Shown one piece after another: positions 1 through 11,900 of a stretch of DNA of 64,000 bases; the stretch's first letter is position 1, and each line of letters begins with the position of its first letter. The stretch is from Helopsaltes ochotensis (lineage: Eukaryota > Chordata > Aves > Passeriformes > Locustellidae). A program made the translations under genes and the position numbers. The notes under the pieces are model-generated. The model was given only the letters and a program-made list of their open reading frames with translations. It was not told the origin of the DNA and did not search any database. The stretch is taken from positions 310,001-374,000 of the forward strand of contig VXBM01000677.1 of assembly GCA_013400155.1 (NCBI GenBank), written 5' to 3'.

Positions 1-199
1 TCTGGGGGTTCATTTCCCTATGCCCAAATACCCATGTCCCCACGCTGCTCTCCTCCTGGAGGGACCCCAGGCTCCAGTGGATGGAGCTGATGGTCCCACG
101 GATCACATTGCTTCCCATGGGGACCCCATCCACCTTCAGTGATGTCCCCAAGCCCCCTGCACTTGTGCTCAACTTCTGCTCCTGCTCCCTCCCTGCCAG

Positions 200-3100
200 A
201 TGCTCAGGCTCTGCTGCCAAGTCCCTGCTGTTCCGCTTCCTGCCTTTCCTGCGCTGGCTGCCCCGCTACCCCATCAAGGACTGGCTCCTGGGGGACATTG
301 TTTCTGGCTTCAGTGTGGGCATCATGCACCTGCCCCAGGGTGAGTGATGCCATGCCCAGGCTTCCAGGGGCTCCCCACAGGTGGGGTAGCCAGGGGTTGG
401 CCGTTGGTGACATTTCTCCCTGCTCCACCTTTTAGGGCTTGCCTATGCACTGCTGGCTGGGCTGCCGCCAGTCACAGGTCTCTACTCCTCCTTTTACCCC
501 GTCTTCCTCTACTTCTTCTTTGGAACATCAAGGCACAACTCCGTGGGTGAGCTGAGGGACCATGTGCTTGCTCAGCAATTGTGGGGAGGGAGCAAGGATG
601 TCCATGGCACAGCATTGCCACATCAGCAGTCGGGGGAATCTTTCTTGCCTTTACTCCACCAAGAAGGGAGTTGGCCAAGCCAGAGCCAAAGTATAGTGTG
701 TGTGCTTTGACACAGGCCTAAGGATGGAGGAGACGACCCCTTAAGAGGTCCTCTCAGAGAGGGCCTGGTACCCACCTTGGGCTCCCTGCCCACACTCTAC
801 CTGTTCTCAGGTCCCTTTGCTGTCATCTCTGTCATGATCGGGAGCTTGACGGACTCCCTGGTGCCCAGTGAGAACTTCCTGGAGTCTGTCAATGGCAGCA
901 ATGCAACAGTCAATGAGGAATTGCGCGACGCTGCCAGGGTGGAGCTGGTGGCCACCATCACTGTCCTGACGGGTATCTTCCAGGTAAGGTGGTCCCAGCC
1001 TAGTCTAGCAGAGAACAGGAGACCGTAACATGTGGGTCATTTCTGCCATCTCTTCTTCCAGGTGGCTCTGGGCCTCCTGCAGTTTGGATTTGTGGTGACC
1101 TACCTCTCAGATCCACTGGTGCGTGGCTACACTACTGCTGCCTCTGTGCACGTCCTCGTCTCCCAGCTCAAAAATGTTTTTGGAGTCTCACAGGGCGAGC
1201 ACTCAGGGCCGCTCTCGCTGTTTGTGGTGCGTAGGGGCTTGTTGGCTCCTAAGGACCCCTGGTGCTCACTTGTGGGCCACCAGAGGCCTCCAAAAACCTG
1301 CTGGGGAGGCATCTGCTTTCCTGAGCACATTCCCTCCTCCTGTGTTCTCTAGACCGTCATCGATCTCTGCAAGAAGCTGCCAGACACCAATGTGGGCACC
1401 TTGGTGACTTCCATCATTGCCATGGTGGCCATCTTGATTGTGAAAGAGCTCAACCACAAGTTTGCCGCCAAATTGCCCATGCCCATCCCCATCGAGCTTA
1501 TCACGGTACCCAGAGCTGCCCAAGCCTCCTGTGGGGATGCAGCCAGGAATCTCTGGTGTATCCCTGTGTCCTTCAGGGTGTGGAGAGGTGGAATGGGGTT
1601 CCTTGGCAAGTGCAGCTCCAGGGCATGCGCTGTGCCCTCCTCCTCTTCCTCCACTACAGTCTCTGTGCAGGAAGACTCTGCCTCACTTCAGTCATTCTCC
1701 CCCAGATCATTGTTTCCACCGGCATCTCCTATGGGGTCAACCTGAATGACAAGTTTGGCATCTCTGTGGTGGGCAACATCCCCAGTGGGTGAGCAGGGCC
1801 TGATGGTGAAGGGGGTTGTGCCAGGGCACCGTGCTGCCCACAGCACCCCTGTTTGAGCCCCATCTCTCTCTTGAATGTAGGCTGAAACCACCTGTGGCCC
1901 CTAACGTCAGCTACTTTGGGCAGGTGGCGGGCAATGCCTTTGCCATTGCTGTGGTAGGCTATGCCATCTGCATCTCCCTGGGCAAAATCTTTGCCCTGAA
2001 ACATGGCTACAAAGTGGATAGCAACCAGGTGATGCTCTGAGGCACAGGGGCCCCACCCTGGGTGAAAGCTAATCTTGCCCTTCTTGCAGCCAGATGAAAG
2101 CATGGTGCTCCCCTGCCACTGCTCTGTCCCTGCAGGAGCTGATTGCACTGGGCCTCTGCAACTTCCTGGGAGGCTTCTTCCAGTGTTTTGCCATCAGCTG
2201 CTCCATGTCAAGGAGCCTGGTACAGGAGAGCACAGGGGGCAACAGCCAGGTGGGTCTGGGCAGGGCTGCCTCCCCCTCTGGGGCTGAACCAGAGGCAGGA
2301 AGCACAGTGAGCAGTGGGGGCTCACCCCTCACTTCCCACTCTCTGGCACAGGTAGCTGGTGTCATTGCATCCCTGGTCATCCTGGTGACCATTCTGAAGA
2401 TTGGAGAGCTCTTCCGGGACCTGCCCAAGGTACATCTAGTCCCACAGCCTCTGCATCACATCCCACATCTGTGCCTGTCCCATGGCATGGTGATACAGTA
2501 GGGGAACAGCTAAGACCTACCCCCAGATTTGCCCTCAGCTTCCTCATAGCTCCAGAGATTTCTCTCCTAGGCCATCTTAGCTGCCATCATCATTGTCAAC
2601 CTCAAGGGCATGTTCAAGCAGTTCAGTGACCTCAGAACTCTCTGGAAGTCGAACCAGGTGGACCTGGTAAGGGTGCTGGCCAGCCCTGGGGCTGTGCTCT
2701 TTTTCCTGGAGAGGATTTCTCCACCCTCCATGAGGCCTGCAGGTGCCAATGGAGTGGTTGTGCTGAAGCTGACTGTGTTCCTTCTCCAGTTGGTCTGGAT
2801 TGTGACATTCATAGCCACCCTCCTGCTGAACTTGGACATTGGCCTGGCAGCCTCAGTGGCCTTTGGGTTGCTCACGGTCATCTTCCGTACTCAGCTGTAA
2901 GTATCCCGGGGCTAGGGCCGGTGCCACATCCAAAGGGCAGGAGGAGCCTGCGGTGACCTCAGACCCTTCCTTGCTCTGCTCCTTCCAGCCCTCACTACTC
3001 CATCCTGGGGCGTATCTCCGACACCAATGTCTACAGGGATGTGGTGGAATACGAGATGGTAACAGCACCAGGGGTGGGGGAAGAGCTGCCTGCAATGAGG

Positions 3101-4918
3101 GGGCAGCTCAAAGCATCCCCAGTAGTGGCTCACTGGAAAAAGGGGCTGGGGGCATTTTGATGAGGGGGAGAGAAGGGGGGTAGGTGGCTCCATCCCTGGG
3201 GTAGCACCCTCCCCATCTGCCCCCAGGCACAAGAGGTCCCTGGAGTGAAGATCTTCCGCTCTTCCTCCACTGTCTATTTTGCCAACGTGGAGTTGTATGC
3301 TGAGGCCCTGAAGCAAAAGGTAGGAGAGCCACCAGCCTCAGAGTGCTTCCTGTGTCTTCTGCTGCCAGCAGCAGGGTGGTGTTGGGGCAGCTGGGGACAC
3401 AAGGCCACATTGCTTTGCAGAGTGGTATTGATGTGGACCGCCTGATTGAGAAGAAGAAGAAGGCCCTCAAGAAGCTGAAGAAACAGCAGAAGAAACTGGA
3501 GAAGGAAAAGGCAAAGAGGAAAAAGGTGCTGCCTTGATGCAGGGGACCACCCCTTCAGTGACATCATACACCTCTTCCCTCCCTGGCTCTGGCGCTTCTG
3601 TCAGTGCACTGGTAGGGCTTGGTGGCCCATGCAGTTCCCAGCTCAGTTTAGGGCCAATGGGTGAGAAAGGCACTGGGATTAAAATGAGTCCCAGTGTCAC
3701 ACCCAAGGTCAGTGAGAAAGCAGGGCTGTAAATGATTGTGTTGGAGCTGCCAAGTCATTAAACTTTTGGCAAGTTAATCAGAATTAAGAGCAAGAGCAAA
3801 GGCTGGCCTGGTCCAGCTAATGAGCCCAGCTCCGCAGAGTGGTGCTGGGGACAGGGGTGGATTTTGACACATCTGAAAAGAGCCTAAAAGTGGGTGAAGA
3901 TGTAAGAGGGGCACCCACTCCTGGGGCCACCCACTTCCTGTGCTCTCATATAGCCAAAGAGCCTCACCAGGGTGAGCTGGGGGGAACGCTGCCATGACCA
4001 TGGTGCTGCCAGCCCTGGAGCAATGACGCCAGATTTCCTTCCCTTCCTTTCCCCAGAATGCAGAGGATGGTCCAGGCCTGGCAGTGATTGAGTTGAGTGC
4101 GGGAGAGAGCAGTGTGCCTTCAGAGCCCACCCTGCACAGCCTAGGGCTGCCCCAGCCCAGCTTCTGTGCCGTCGTCTTGGACTTCAGCCCCGTCAGCTTT
4201 GTGGACACTGTCTCCATCAAGATCCTGAAGAATGTAAAGGGCTAGGGAGCAGGCAGGACAGCAGCCTTGCTGAGTGTATCTCTGGGGCCCTGTAGGGTGC
4301 CCCGATGGCTGCTGCCCATCCCTCTTCCTGGGTAAAATGTTTTTTCCCATTTGCAGATCTTCAGGGATTTCCGGGAGATAGAAGTGGATGTCTTCATTGC
4401 CAGCTGCCCGGGTGAGGAGGATCTGCAGAGTCATGAGCCCCAGCTGGGCATGGCCAGCCGTTTTGCACACAGCTGATAGCCTGGGGGGTCCCTCCATGGT
4501 GCTCCAATCCCCAGGGTTTCCCCAGGGGACAGGTGCTGCAGGTTGTCCCATGGATTCAATCTGAGCTTCAAAGCTGGTCACCAGGTGACCCTGGTGTCCC
4601 CCACAACACATGAGGCAGGAGAAGACTGATCTGGGTGGGTGGCAGGGGGCTCAGCTAGGTGCCATTACTTTAGATACTTATTCCTCCACACAGTACCCGT
4701 CCTGGCCCAGCTGGAGCGGGGCAACTTCTTCAGTTCAGCCATCACCAAGCACTCTTTCTTCCCCTCGGTGCATGATGCCGTGGTACACATCAGCAGGGAG
4801 CGGCACCAGGCCTCGGTGAGCGCATAGCCTTGCTGTCCCCAGCATGGCGATGGAGAGGCAGCCACACCAACCCCTCTCTATCTGTCCCCCTTAGGTGGAC
4901 CACAGCACCAGAATGTAG
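200..4918 (+). CDS. SLC26A6: SLC26A6-like anion exchanger, 5' end outside the window
   Basis: Plasma-membrane anion exchanger of the SLC26 family (chloride, bicarbonate, oxalate, sulfate). Eighteen exons read by eye: 200-339, 436-546, 811-983, 1062-1226, 1353-1505, 1706-1788, 1881-2028, 2136-2249, 2352-2429, 2571-2666, 2790-2896, 2989-3058, 3227-3319, 3421-3525, 4057-4233, 4357-4411, 4694-4815, 4895-4918. All are bounded by AG/GT and the frame holds to a TAG, giving 670 visible residues. Early exons carry the family signature around [20 protein letters not shown]. An extracellular loop has NGS and NAT glycosylation sequons. A hydrophobic core ([14 protein letters not shown] region) is followed by a STAS domain with the segment FVDTVSIK. 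A lysine-rich stretch at 3450-3525 lies before the variable STAS loop, which looks shorter than in human. The protein ends in TRM, a class I PDZ-ligand pattern; human SLC26A6 ends TRL. The start codon and N-terminus lie upstream of the window. Confidence 0.94.
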
Positions 4919-5275
4919 CCCCTCAAGAGGAAGATGTCTCCCCCGGGAGCCGGGCAGGCAAGGAAGGTTTTACCACCCTGATGGCACCAACTCACCCTTC
5001 ACTTGGGCCCAGATGCCCTGATTCCCACCAGCCCCTCTGGACTCCTAGTGCTGGGGCCCTGCCCTGTCCATGAGCCCTGGTGTGATGGGGATGCTGCTGG
5101 ACAGACCTGCTGCTGGCTGTCATGCCATGGGGCCACCTGGTGCCCCCACATTGCCCCAGCACGGGCCTGCCCCAGCAGGCCAGGATGTGGTTTGGGAGGC
5201 AGTGGAGGGGCCAAAGGGTTCCCATTCCCAGCAGCAGGATGGCGTCAAGAATAAAGCTACGTGGTGTTTCTCAGG
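4919..5275 (+). promoter_or_regulatory. SLC26A6: SLC26A6 3' UTR with polyadenylation signal
   Basis: Sequence after the SLC26A6 stop contains no further coding exon. A canonical AATAAA sits at 5250-5255, about 330 bases past the stop, so the transcript probably ends near 5270-5280. The cleavage site itself is inferred. Confidence 0.75.
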
Positions 5276-5593
5276 GTTGGTTGCCCTTTCCTCAATAACA
5301 GCACTTTTGGGCCAGAGCACCTGGCTGCACCCCAACACTGCTGGGATCAGCCTCCCTGTGAGTGGGCTCCCCAGCACCATCTCTCTGGCGCTTTCCTGCC
5401 ACTTCTCCCCCTGACCTGCTCTGGGCCCATGGGGCTTGCGGCTGAGAGAGCAATATGGGTGGGGATCCCCATACTCGGAAGGAGTCACAGCACCCGCCCT
5501 GCCCAACTGGGGACCCACCAGCGCCTGCTGGCTGCAGTCATAACTACAACAAAGGGGAAAGTGTTTGTAGCCAAGAGAGCCAAGAGAGCCAAG
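5276..5593. other. intergenic flank before the assembly gap
   Basis: GC-rich sequence without a supported gene. Its last 25 bases are a short imperfect direct repeat (AGCCAAGAG-type units), which may explain why the assembly broke here. Confidence 0.6.
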
Positions 5594-5738
5594 NNNNNNN
5601 NNNNNNNNNNNNNNNNNNNNNNNNNNNNNNNNNNNNNNNNNNNNNNNNNNNNNNNNNNNNNNNNNNNNNNNNNNNNNNNNNNNNNNNNNNNNNNNNNNNN
5701 NNNNNNNNNNNNNNNNNNNNNNNNNNNNNNNNNNNNNN
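5594..5738. other. assembly gap (145 N)
   Basis: Run of undetermined bases. The right side resumes with a G-rich run. Base composition changes from GC-rich on the left to AT-rich on the right across this gap, so the join is not verified by sequence. A separate single N lies at 23051. Confidence 0.99.
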
Positions 5739-6033
5739 GGGGGGTGGGGAGGGGGTGTTCCACTTTCACCACCTGCTATCCATTACTCTCATTGGCAGAA
5801 GAAAATGGAGCTATTGAAGCCCACTCTCTTTAGATGAAACACTAATTCCAGGGCATTTTCTCTTGAAATTTGTCTCAAAACTGAGACAACTACATTCCTT
5901 GTTTGCAGCTAACAGAAGCTTAGATGTCTGCCTGTGTCAGCTTTTTGGACTTGTGTAAATTGTAAGACCGGTTATTCTACTTTATTAGTTTTGGGGTTTT
6001 TTGAAGAGGAAGCAGTGCTGAAACAGGCATTAA
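5739..6033. other. AT-rich intergenic sequence, start of the 17-kb block
   Basis: No supported gene. At 5792-5833 a short open stretch follows a CAG and ends in TAG; it is too short to call. The rest is AT-rich unique-looking sequence. Confidence 0.5.
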
Positions 6034-6234
6034 ATTGCTTTTTGCAGATCTAACTGGAAACTTGATGGTTGTGACAGATCTCCTCTACAGTCCCTGGAAA
6101 TACCAGGCAATTATAATGAAGATGAGGACATAAATACATATCTTTCAGATGCTGATAAAGAGGCAGAGTCCAGCTGTCAGAGTAATGAGAAAAGGGAAGG
6201 AAGCTTTAGCTCCAATGCTATTTATGCTAAATAA
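6034..6234 (+). other. orphan exon-like open frame, 66 residues plus stop
   Basis: An open frame without an internal start codon runs to TAA at 6232-6234. Just inside it, at 6038-6047, is a plausible splice acceptor (a T-rich run, then GCAG). The translation is hydrophilic and rich in Asp, Glu, Ser and Asn (for example NYNEDEDINTYLSDAD), with codon choice typical of coding DNA. It looks like the last exon of a gene, but I do not recognise the protein and see no partner exons nearby. It could be a displaced or pseudogenised terminal exon, a genuine exon of an unseen gene, or chance. Confidence 0.35.
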
Positions 6235-6303
6235 ATAGCATAAATAGTTTTTCCCTGAAAAAAAGGTAAGATTTTTAAATGCATTAGTTCCTTTACAATT
6301 TTT

Positions 6304-6356
6304 AAATATATATTTGTTTATATATATATATATTTATAATGTTTATATATTAATGC
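6304..6356. repeat. AT-rich microsatellite
   Basis: Runs of alternating TA, including several uninterrupted TATATA stretches, in an AT-rich background. Confidence 0.8.
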
Positions 6357-6675
6357 ATGTTAATATTTTGGGTGCTTTATATTCTTTTCTTACTGTCCAG
6401 ACGTATTCAATATTTATTTTACATGCTAATTTTTGTGATTCATTTACTCTTACATGAGTTAGGTAGGTTTCTTGGTTGTCACAGAGTCTTTATCTCTGGT
6501 TATTAGGAGCACACTGGTATTGCATATAATTATCATGCATAACTTAGTCATGTAAAATGTCCAGTAATTTATACTGAGCATGACACTTACATAGTAGATA
6601 ATTTTTTAAAAGCACTAGAAACTTTACTGTTAAATGGTGAAAATTTAGTTAATATTTCAGTATTGTGCTGATGAG

Positions 6676-6699
6676 CATCATCATCATCATCATCATCAT
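6676..6699. repeat. (CAT)8 trinucleotide microsatellite
   Basis: Eight uninterrupted CAT units within non-coding AT-rich sequence. Confidence 0.95.
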
Positions 6700-8599
6700 T
6701 CTACCTACATAGGAATGGAGAGATTCAGAATTGAACAAAATAAGTCAACCTTGTCTTGAAGACTGGGGAATTTTTGTATGCTTTAATTTTGGATTGTCTT
6801 AACCAGCAATGAACTTACTACTCCTAAGGCACATTTAAGGTTAAATCAAAAATGATATAAAAATTTAACAAATAGGAAGAAGTACCTAAGTAGGAAAAAG
6901 GCAATGAAAGATCTCTTAAAAAATGCCTCTTCAAAAAACCCAGCACTAGTAAAGTAGAACCATCAGTCTTATAATACACACCACAAATCCCAAAATGTGA
7001 AAGAATCCAAAAAACACCCCAAGATGATATGTGGAACACTGGTATGTGACCAATTGGAAAACCATCAAGGAAAATGTTAAAAATGGTTCATTAATCCCTC
7101 ACAGCTGTGATATAGTAGATAAATGGTTGATATTTTATTAAGATCAAGATTATGTATGCCACAGCAAACAAGCAACCAGAGAATAATTTCATGGACTCTT
7201 GTGACTGAATAAGGCGACAGAGAGTAATTGCCCTGTGAACTAATCACTATCATACTTGCTAACCTCCTATTGATCATTGTAAGGTTAAGATTTTATTTAC
7301 ATAGAGCCCTAAACAACAATACCACAAAACCCCAAACAAAAACAAACAAGCAAAAACAAAATCCCCCAAGAAAACAACAAGAGAGAAAGTAAATATTGTA
7401 ATATATTATCTTAAAATATTAGTGAACAATTCTGAATATGACTGGGACATTAATACACTAAATGTTTCATACAGATATCAGGGTACACGGGCTATTTTAA
7501 CTGTGAACTCATGATTTAGAGAGGTTTGTCTTATATTTACACAGGAAGAGTTTCCACCATCTCCTATTCCTAATGCTGACATGAGTGTCAGGTGGTGGTG
7601 GATAAGTCAAGTGTGCAAATAGAAAATAAGTAAACTTATTTTAAGTCAAAATGTCATACCTTTTAATATCATTGGTAAAAAACAAAAATAAAATAAATAT
7701 AATACTATATTGTAATGTTATATTCCTTTTTTAAAAGGGCAGTTAAAGAAATACTACTAAACACTTTGGAATTTCAAATAGTTACATAAAATTAAAAACC
7801 TGCATAAAGAGGAAAGATTGGTCTACATTCACTGAGGGACAAACTGTCAGCCACTGTAAAATGAGGGGATGGGCGAGGAAGGTTTTGTGAACTCTGTCTT
7901 TTACAGTACAGTCATTCATTACTATATTTTTTGTTGATATATGTGCCAGAAGCAGTCACATTTATACTCTGGAACCTATTGGAGCGTTAAAAAAAAAAGT
8001 AGAAATAATAGAAATGTTTTTTAAAAAGCTAAAAGCTAGAGATAGAGGAAAGCATTTTTAATCAGTTATTTTACTTGTATTAAAATGATGCCATGTCTGA
8101 AAAACACTAGTAAAAACTTTTTGAGTTTTTTGATAATCAAATGGCATGATACTACTGTTGTTTATCCTTTCTACAAAAGTTGTATCATTATTGCTCTCTT
8201 TTAAGGTCTGGGCCTTAAAATTGTACATTAGATCAAATAGGACGTTTCTTCAGAACAGAGAAATAAACATCAGTCTCAGGCTATCAACCTAAGATCTGAA
8301 TTGCTAAGCTTCACAAATATTTTTTTTTTCAGTAAGTAACTTTGTTAGATTAGGGACATTTGGGTTGCTACTGGACTGTCATTAGGCTATTTTCTTGTAA
8401 CAATAGAATCTTGTGGAGAAAAAAATTATAGCAGTAGAGCAAGACCAATCTACTGATATAGCAGTTTTCTTGCATAATTATTTTGTCTGTTATTTTTAAA
8501 TCAGGAAAAGGGAAATAAGAATTAGTTTCAGAGACAGAAAATGCAGTTTTTACAGAGGATGGTTGTAGCAATGATGAATAAAAAAACATGGATTCCCTG
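6700..8599. other. AT-rich intergenic sequence, nothing recognised
   Basis: Frequent stops in all frames, A-rich and T-rich runs (for example A-rich around 7325-7375), and no recognisable gene or element end. It probably includes decayed repeats that cannot be named by eye. Confidence 0.5.
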
Positions 8600-11500
8600 T
8601 AGCAGTTGCAAAGGAAAATAATTTATTGCAGAAAGGAAACCAGCACGTAAGGAACAACCCCTGTAATCCCTTGATTGGGAGAAGATAGGTGGAAGTGGGA
8701 TATGGTTCCTTGGGACAGGACCCCGAGAGAGAAACTGGGGAACTAGGAAACCTAAGACAGATTTGCTGTTATTGTAAGAAAAATGGACACCTCAAGAGAA
8801 ATCGCCCCGCAAGGGAAAGGGACCTGAATGTTTATGAGAACTAGTGACAAAGGAAGACTAGGTGTGTCAGGGACTCTAACTCCTGGGGACAGACTACCAT
8901 CAGGAGCACTTGACAACCTTAAAAATAGGTCCTCAGGAGGAAAAATTCAAATTTTTGGTAGACATGGGAGCTGAAAGAACTTACGTCTGTAGAATTCCAA
9001 AGGGATGCAAGAAGAGTCAAAATACTGTGCAAGTAATGGGTGCAAAAGGGGAAGTGTTCAAAGTATTAGTCATAAAAAAAGATTTGAAGGGACAAATAAA
9101 ATAGGAATTGGGGATATTCTATTAGTTCCAGAAGCAAGGTGTAATTTGTTGGGATTGGATTTACAGGTGCAGTTGGGCATTGGGCTCCCAGAGGAAGAGA
9201 AAATGGTAGTTAAGCTTCTCAGTCTAAGGGAAGAAGACAAGAAAAGGACTCATGAAATAGTGTGGGCAACACCTGGAAACCACGGCAAGTTAAATATGAC
9301 TCCTATAGTAATAAAAATAGTTGATGAAAACCTCTCAATTTGGGTATGGCAATACCCACTCTCCCTAGAGGGAAGACGAGTGTTAAAGTATGAAGAAATT
9401 TTAATAGATAAGGATGATTTAGAGCTAATCACAGATAACCATTTCAATTCTGTCCAGTTTTTGTATGGAGAATCAGTGGAAGAACTAGTGCATGATTGCC
9501 TAGAGGTCATTAACTATCAAACTAAGGTAAGAGAGGATCTAATAGATCAACTACTCCAAGGGGAGAAGCGTTTGTAGATTGATGGATTTTCAAGGGTAAT
9601 CCAGGGGCACTGAATGTCAGAGTATGCTCTAATCGATGAAAGTCTAGTAGCCATAGAAAAGGGAAAGTTACCTTCCAACTGGTCAGCCCATGCATGTGAG
9701 TTATATGCCCTAAAGCAAGCTCTAGAAAATTAACACAACAAAGGGAAACTGTGTATACAGATTCAAAGTATGCTTTTGGGGTGGTGCATACCTTTGGAAG
9801 AATTTGGAAAGAGAGAGGGTGTTGGGGGTTGGATTTTTTTTTCCTTTTTGTGGAATTTTCTTCCCCCCCCCCAAGTTGTTAAGAGACTAATTGCTGGATA
9901 CTTGTGGGTGCTTTGTTTCGGTACTAAAGGAGAGATACCACGATGGTTTTGAAGCAGGTAAAGAACGAGGCTGGGGGCAGTTTTGGTCTCTTGGTCCCAG
10001 CATCTGAGAGGGGAACAGCTGCTGCTGCTTGTGGCAGAAGGAGTTCATTGCCGCTACCGAGTCCGGTCCTGGGAAACCTGCCATCGTCTCCTCGTGTGCC
10101 CGGTAATTCTGAGCTCACCTTCTCTGCCCTGCTGGAGCTGGGCCAGCCCTGTCCCGCCGCCGCTGCTTCCTCGACACTGCTTTGTGCTTTTGGGGGCTTT
10201 CCCACCACATTGGGCTCCCTGTCTGGCCAGGACATCCCTGCTGCTCCAGCTGCCATCAGAGAGAGCGCTTCTGATCTCACCCACAGCCCGGGATTTCGGC
10301 CTGGTACTCTTGGAGTCCCTGCACCTAGCTACCCCCGGACTCCAAAGCAAAGCCCCTTAAGGTCTTTGGGTCTGTCTTACTGTTAATGCTGTAGTAGTTG
10401 TTGTTTGTTTTGCCTTGTTACACATACTAGTAAAGAACTGTTATTCCTAATCCCATACCCCTGCCTGAAAAGCCCGTTTAATTTCCTAAATTATAATAAT
10501 TTGGAGGGAGGTGATTCGAATTCTCCATTCCGAAGGGAGGTCCTGCCCTCCCTAGCAGATACCTGTCTTTCAAACCAAGACAGAGGGTTATTAAATTCAA
10601 AGGAGAAAGGATTGTCTCACTAAAAGCTTATTCTGGAGGTATTGGAAACCTTATAATTACCAGAAGAAGTGGCAGTGGTATATGTCAAGGCGCATAAAAA
10701 AGGGGTGACCTTGGAGACACAGAGAAACAATTTAGCAGATTTGGAAGCTAAGGATGTGGCCAAATTGGGGACAGAAAAATAAATAATGGTGTTAACACCC
10801 ATGGGAGAAATGGAGGATGTCCCAGTGTTTAGTGAGATGGAAGAGAGAGAGCTCTTCCAAATGAGAGTAAGGGATAATGAAGGGAAGTTATTAGATGGGA
10901 GACAGTTGTTAGGAAAATGCTGGAAGGCATGATACAACACATTGGGGTACACAAGCTCTTGACTGATCAGTGCCTAAGGGACTGAGGCTGCATAGGGATT
11001 TTTGGAATAGCTAAGCAAGTAACTGAATGATGTGTGATCAGTAGGAAAGTCATGAGGAAAACACCCAGAGGAGGGTGGGAACTAGTCTTATGACCTTTTC
11101 AGAACATCCATGTAGACTTTACTGAGCTTCCTCAGGTACAAGCGTAGAAATTTTTGCTAGTAATTGTAGATCACTTAACCTATTGGGTAGAGGCAGTGTC
11201 CACTGTTAAAGCCAATGCCAATATTGTAAGTAAAACCCATTAAGAGTCAATCACTCCCTGATACGGGGTGGTGAAAAGAATTGGTTCGGACTGAGAAACT
11301 TATTTCACATCTAAAATATTACAGCAAGTTGTTCAAGCCCTGGGGGTAACATGGGAGTTACACACTCCATGGCATGTGTAGAGTTCTGGCTGGGTTGAAA
11401 GGATGAATCAAAGTCTTAAAAGAACTCTGATTAAGCTGATGATTGAAACCTAAATGTCATGGATAAAATGCCTCCCTTTGGCCATGGTAAGAATTAGAAG

Positions 11501-11900
11501 CCAACCCCGGTCAGATTTAGGAGTCTCACCCTATGAAATGATGTTTGGACTACCCTTTTTGACCTCAGCCCACGGAGTTGCCACCTATGAGGAGGGGAAG
11601 CCAGTGCCAGAAAGTATGTTACATCTATAGCACAGACCTTAGAAGGGCTAAGGCATAAAGGGATGATCCCTCAAACTACTACCCTGGATTTCAGAATTCA
11701 TAATGTTAATCCTGGAGACTGGGTACTGAAGAAGTCATGGAGAGACAAGCTTCTAACCCCTCAGTGGGAGGGTCCCTTTCAGGTATTGCTCACCACTGAA
11801 TCGGCTGTGCGAACCATGGAGCAGGGATAGACTCATGCAAACCGAATTAAAGGCCCGGTGGAAGAACCCAAGGAATGGGCCTTAACATCCAGACCGGGTG
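8600..11900 (+). mobile_element. decayed gammaretrovirus-like endogenous provirus, gag end to integrase
   Basis: Old endogenous retrovirus with no intact gene. In order: gag 3' end with a nucleocapsid zinc knuckle at 8764-8805 whose last Cys position reads Arg; a protease start near 8930-8990 whose DTG position reads DMG (8961-8969); a frame change near 9090-9103; the start of reverse transcriptase near 9270-9380 (YPLSLEGRR motif); then, without its palm region, an in-frame jump near 9390 to the connection region; RNase H (9570-9810) with an in-frame stop at about 9731; a nested solo LTR at 9820-10582; the rest of RNase H from 10588; and integrase at about 10920-11830 with several stops. In the integrase the DDE-type core motifs VDHLT and SSGWVERMNQ can be read. 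No 5' LTR, gag 5' part, 3' LTR or convincing env was seen. It cannot be functional. Confidence 0.9.
9815..10587 (+). mobile_element. solo LTR nested in the older provirus, 5-base target duplication
   Basis: LTR body 9820-10582 (763 bases) begins TGTTGGGGG and ends AAGACA. It is flanked by GAGGG on both sides (9815-9819 and 10583-10587). The retroviral RNase H frame breaks off on the left and resumes directly on the right, which fixes the insertion independently of the repeat. The body contains a C-rich/G-rich centre and an AGTAAAGAA segment near 10429 that could act as a variant polyA site. A 5-base duplication fits ERVL-type or some class I elements. Its orientation is inferred. Confidence 0.88.
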
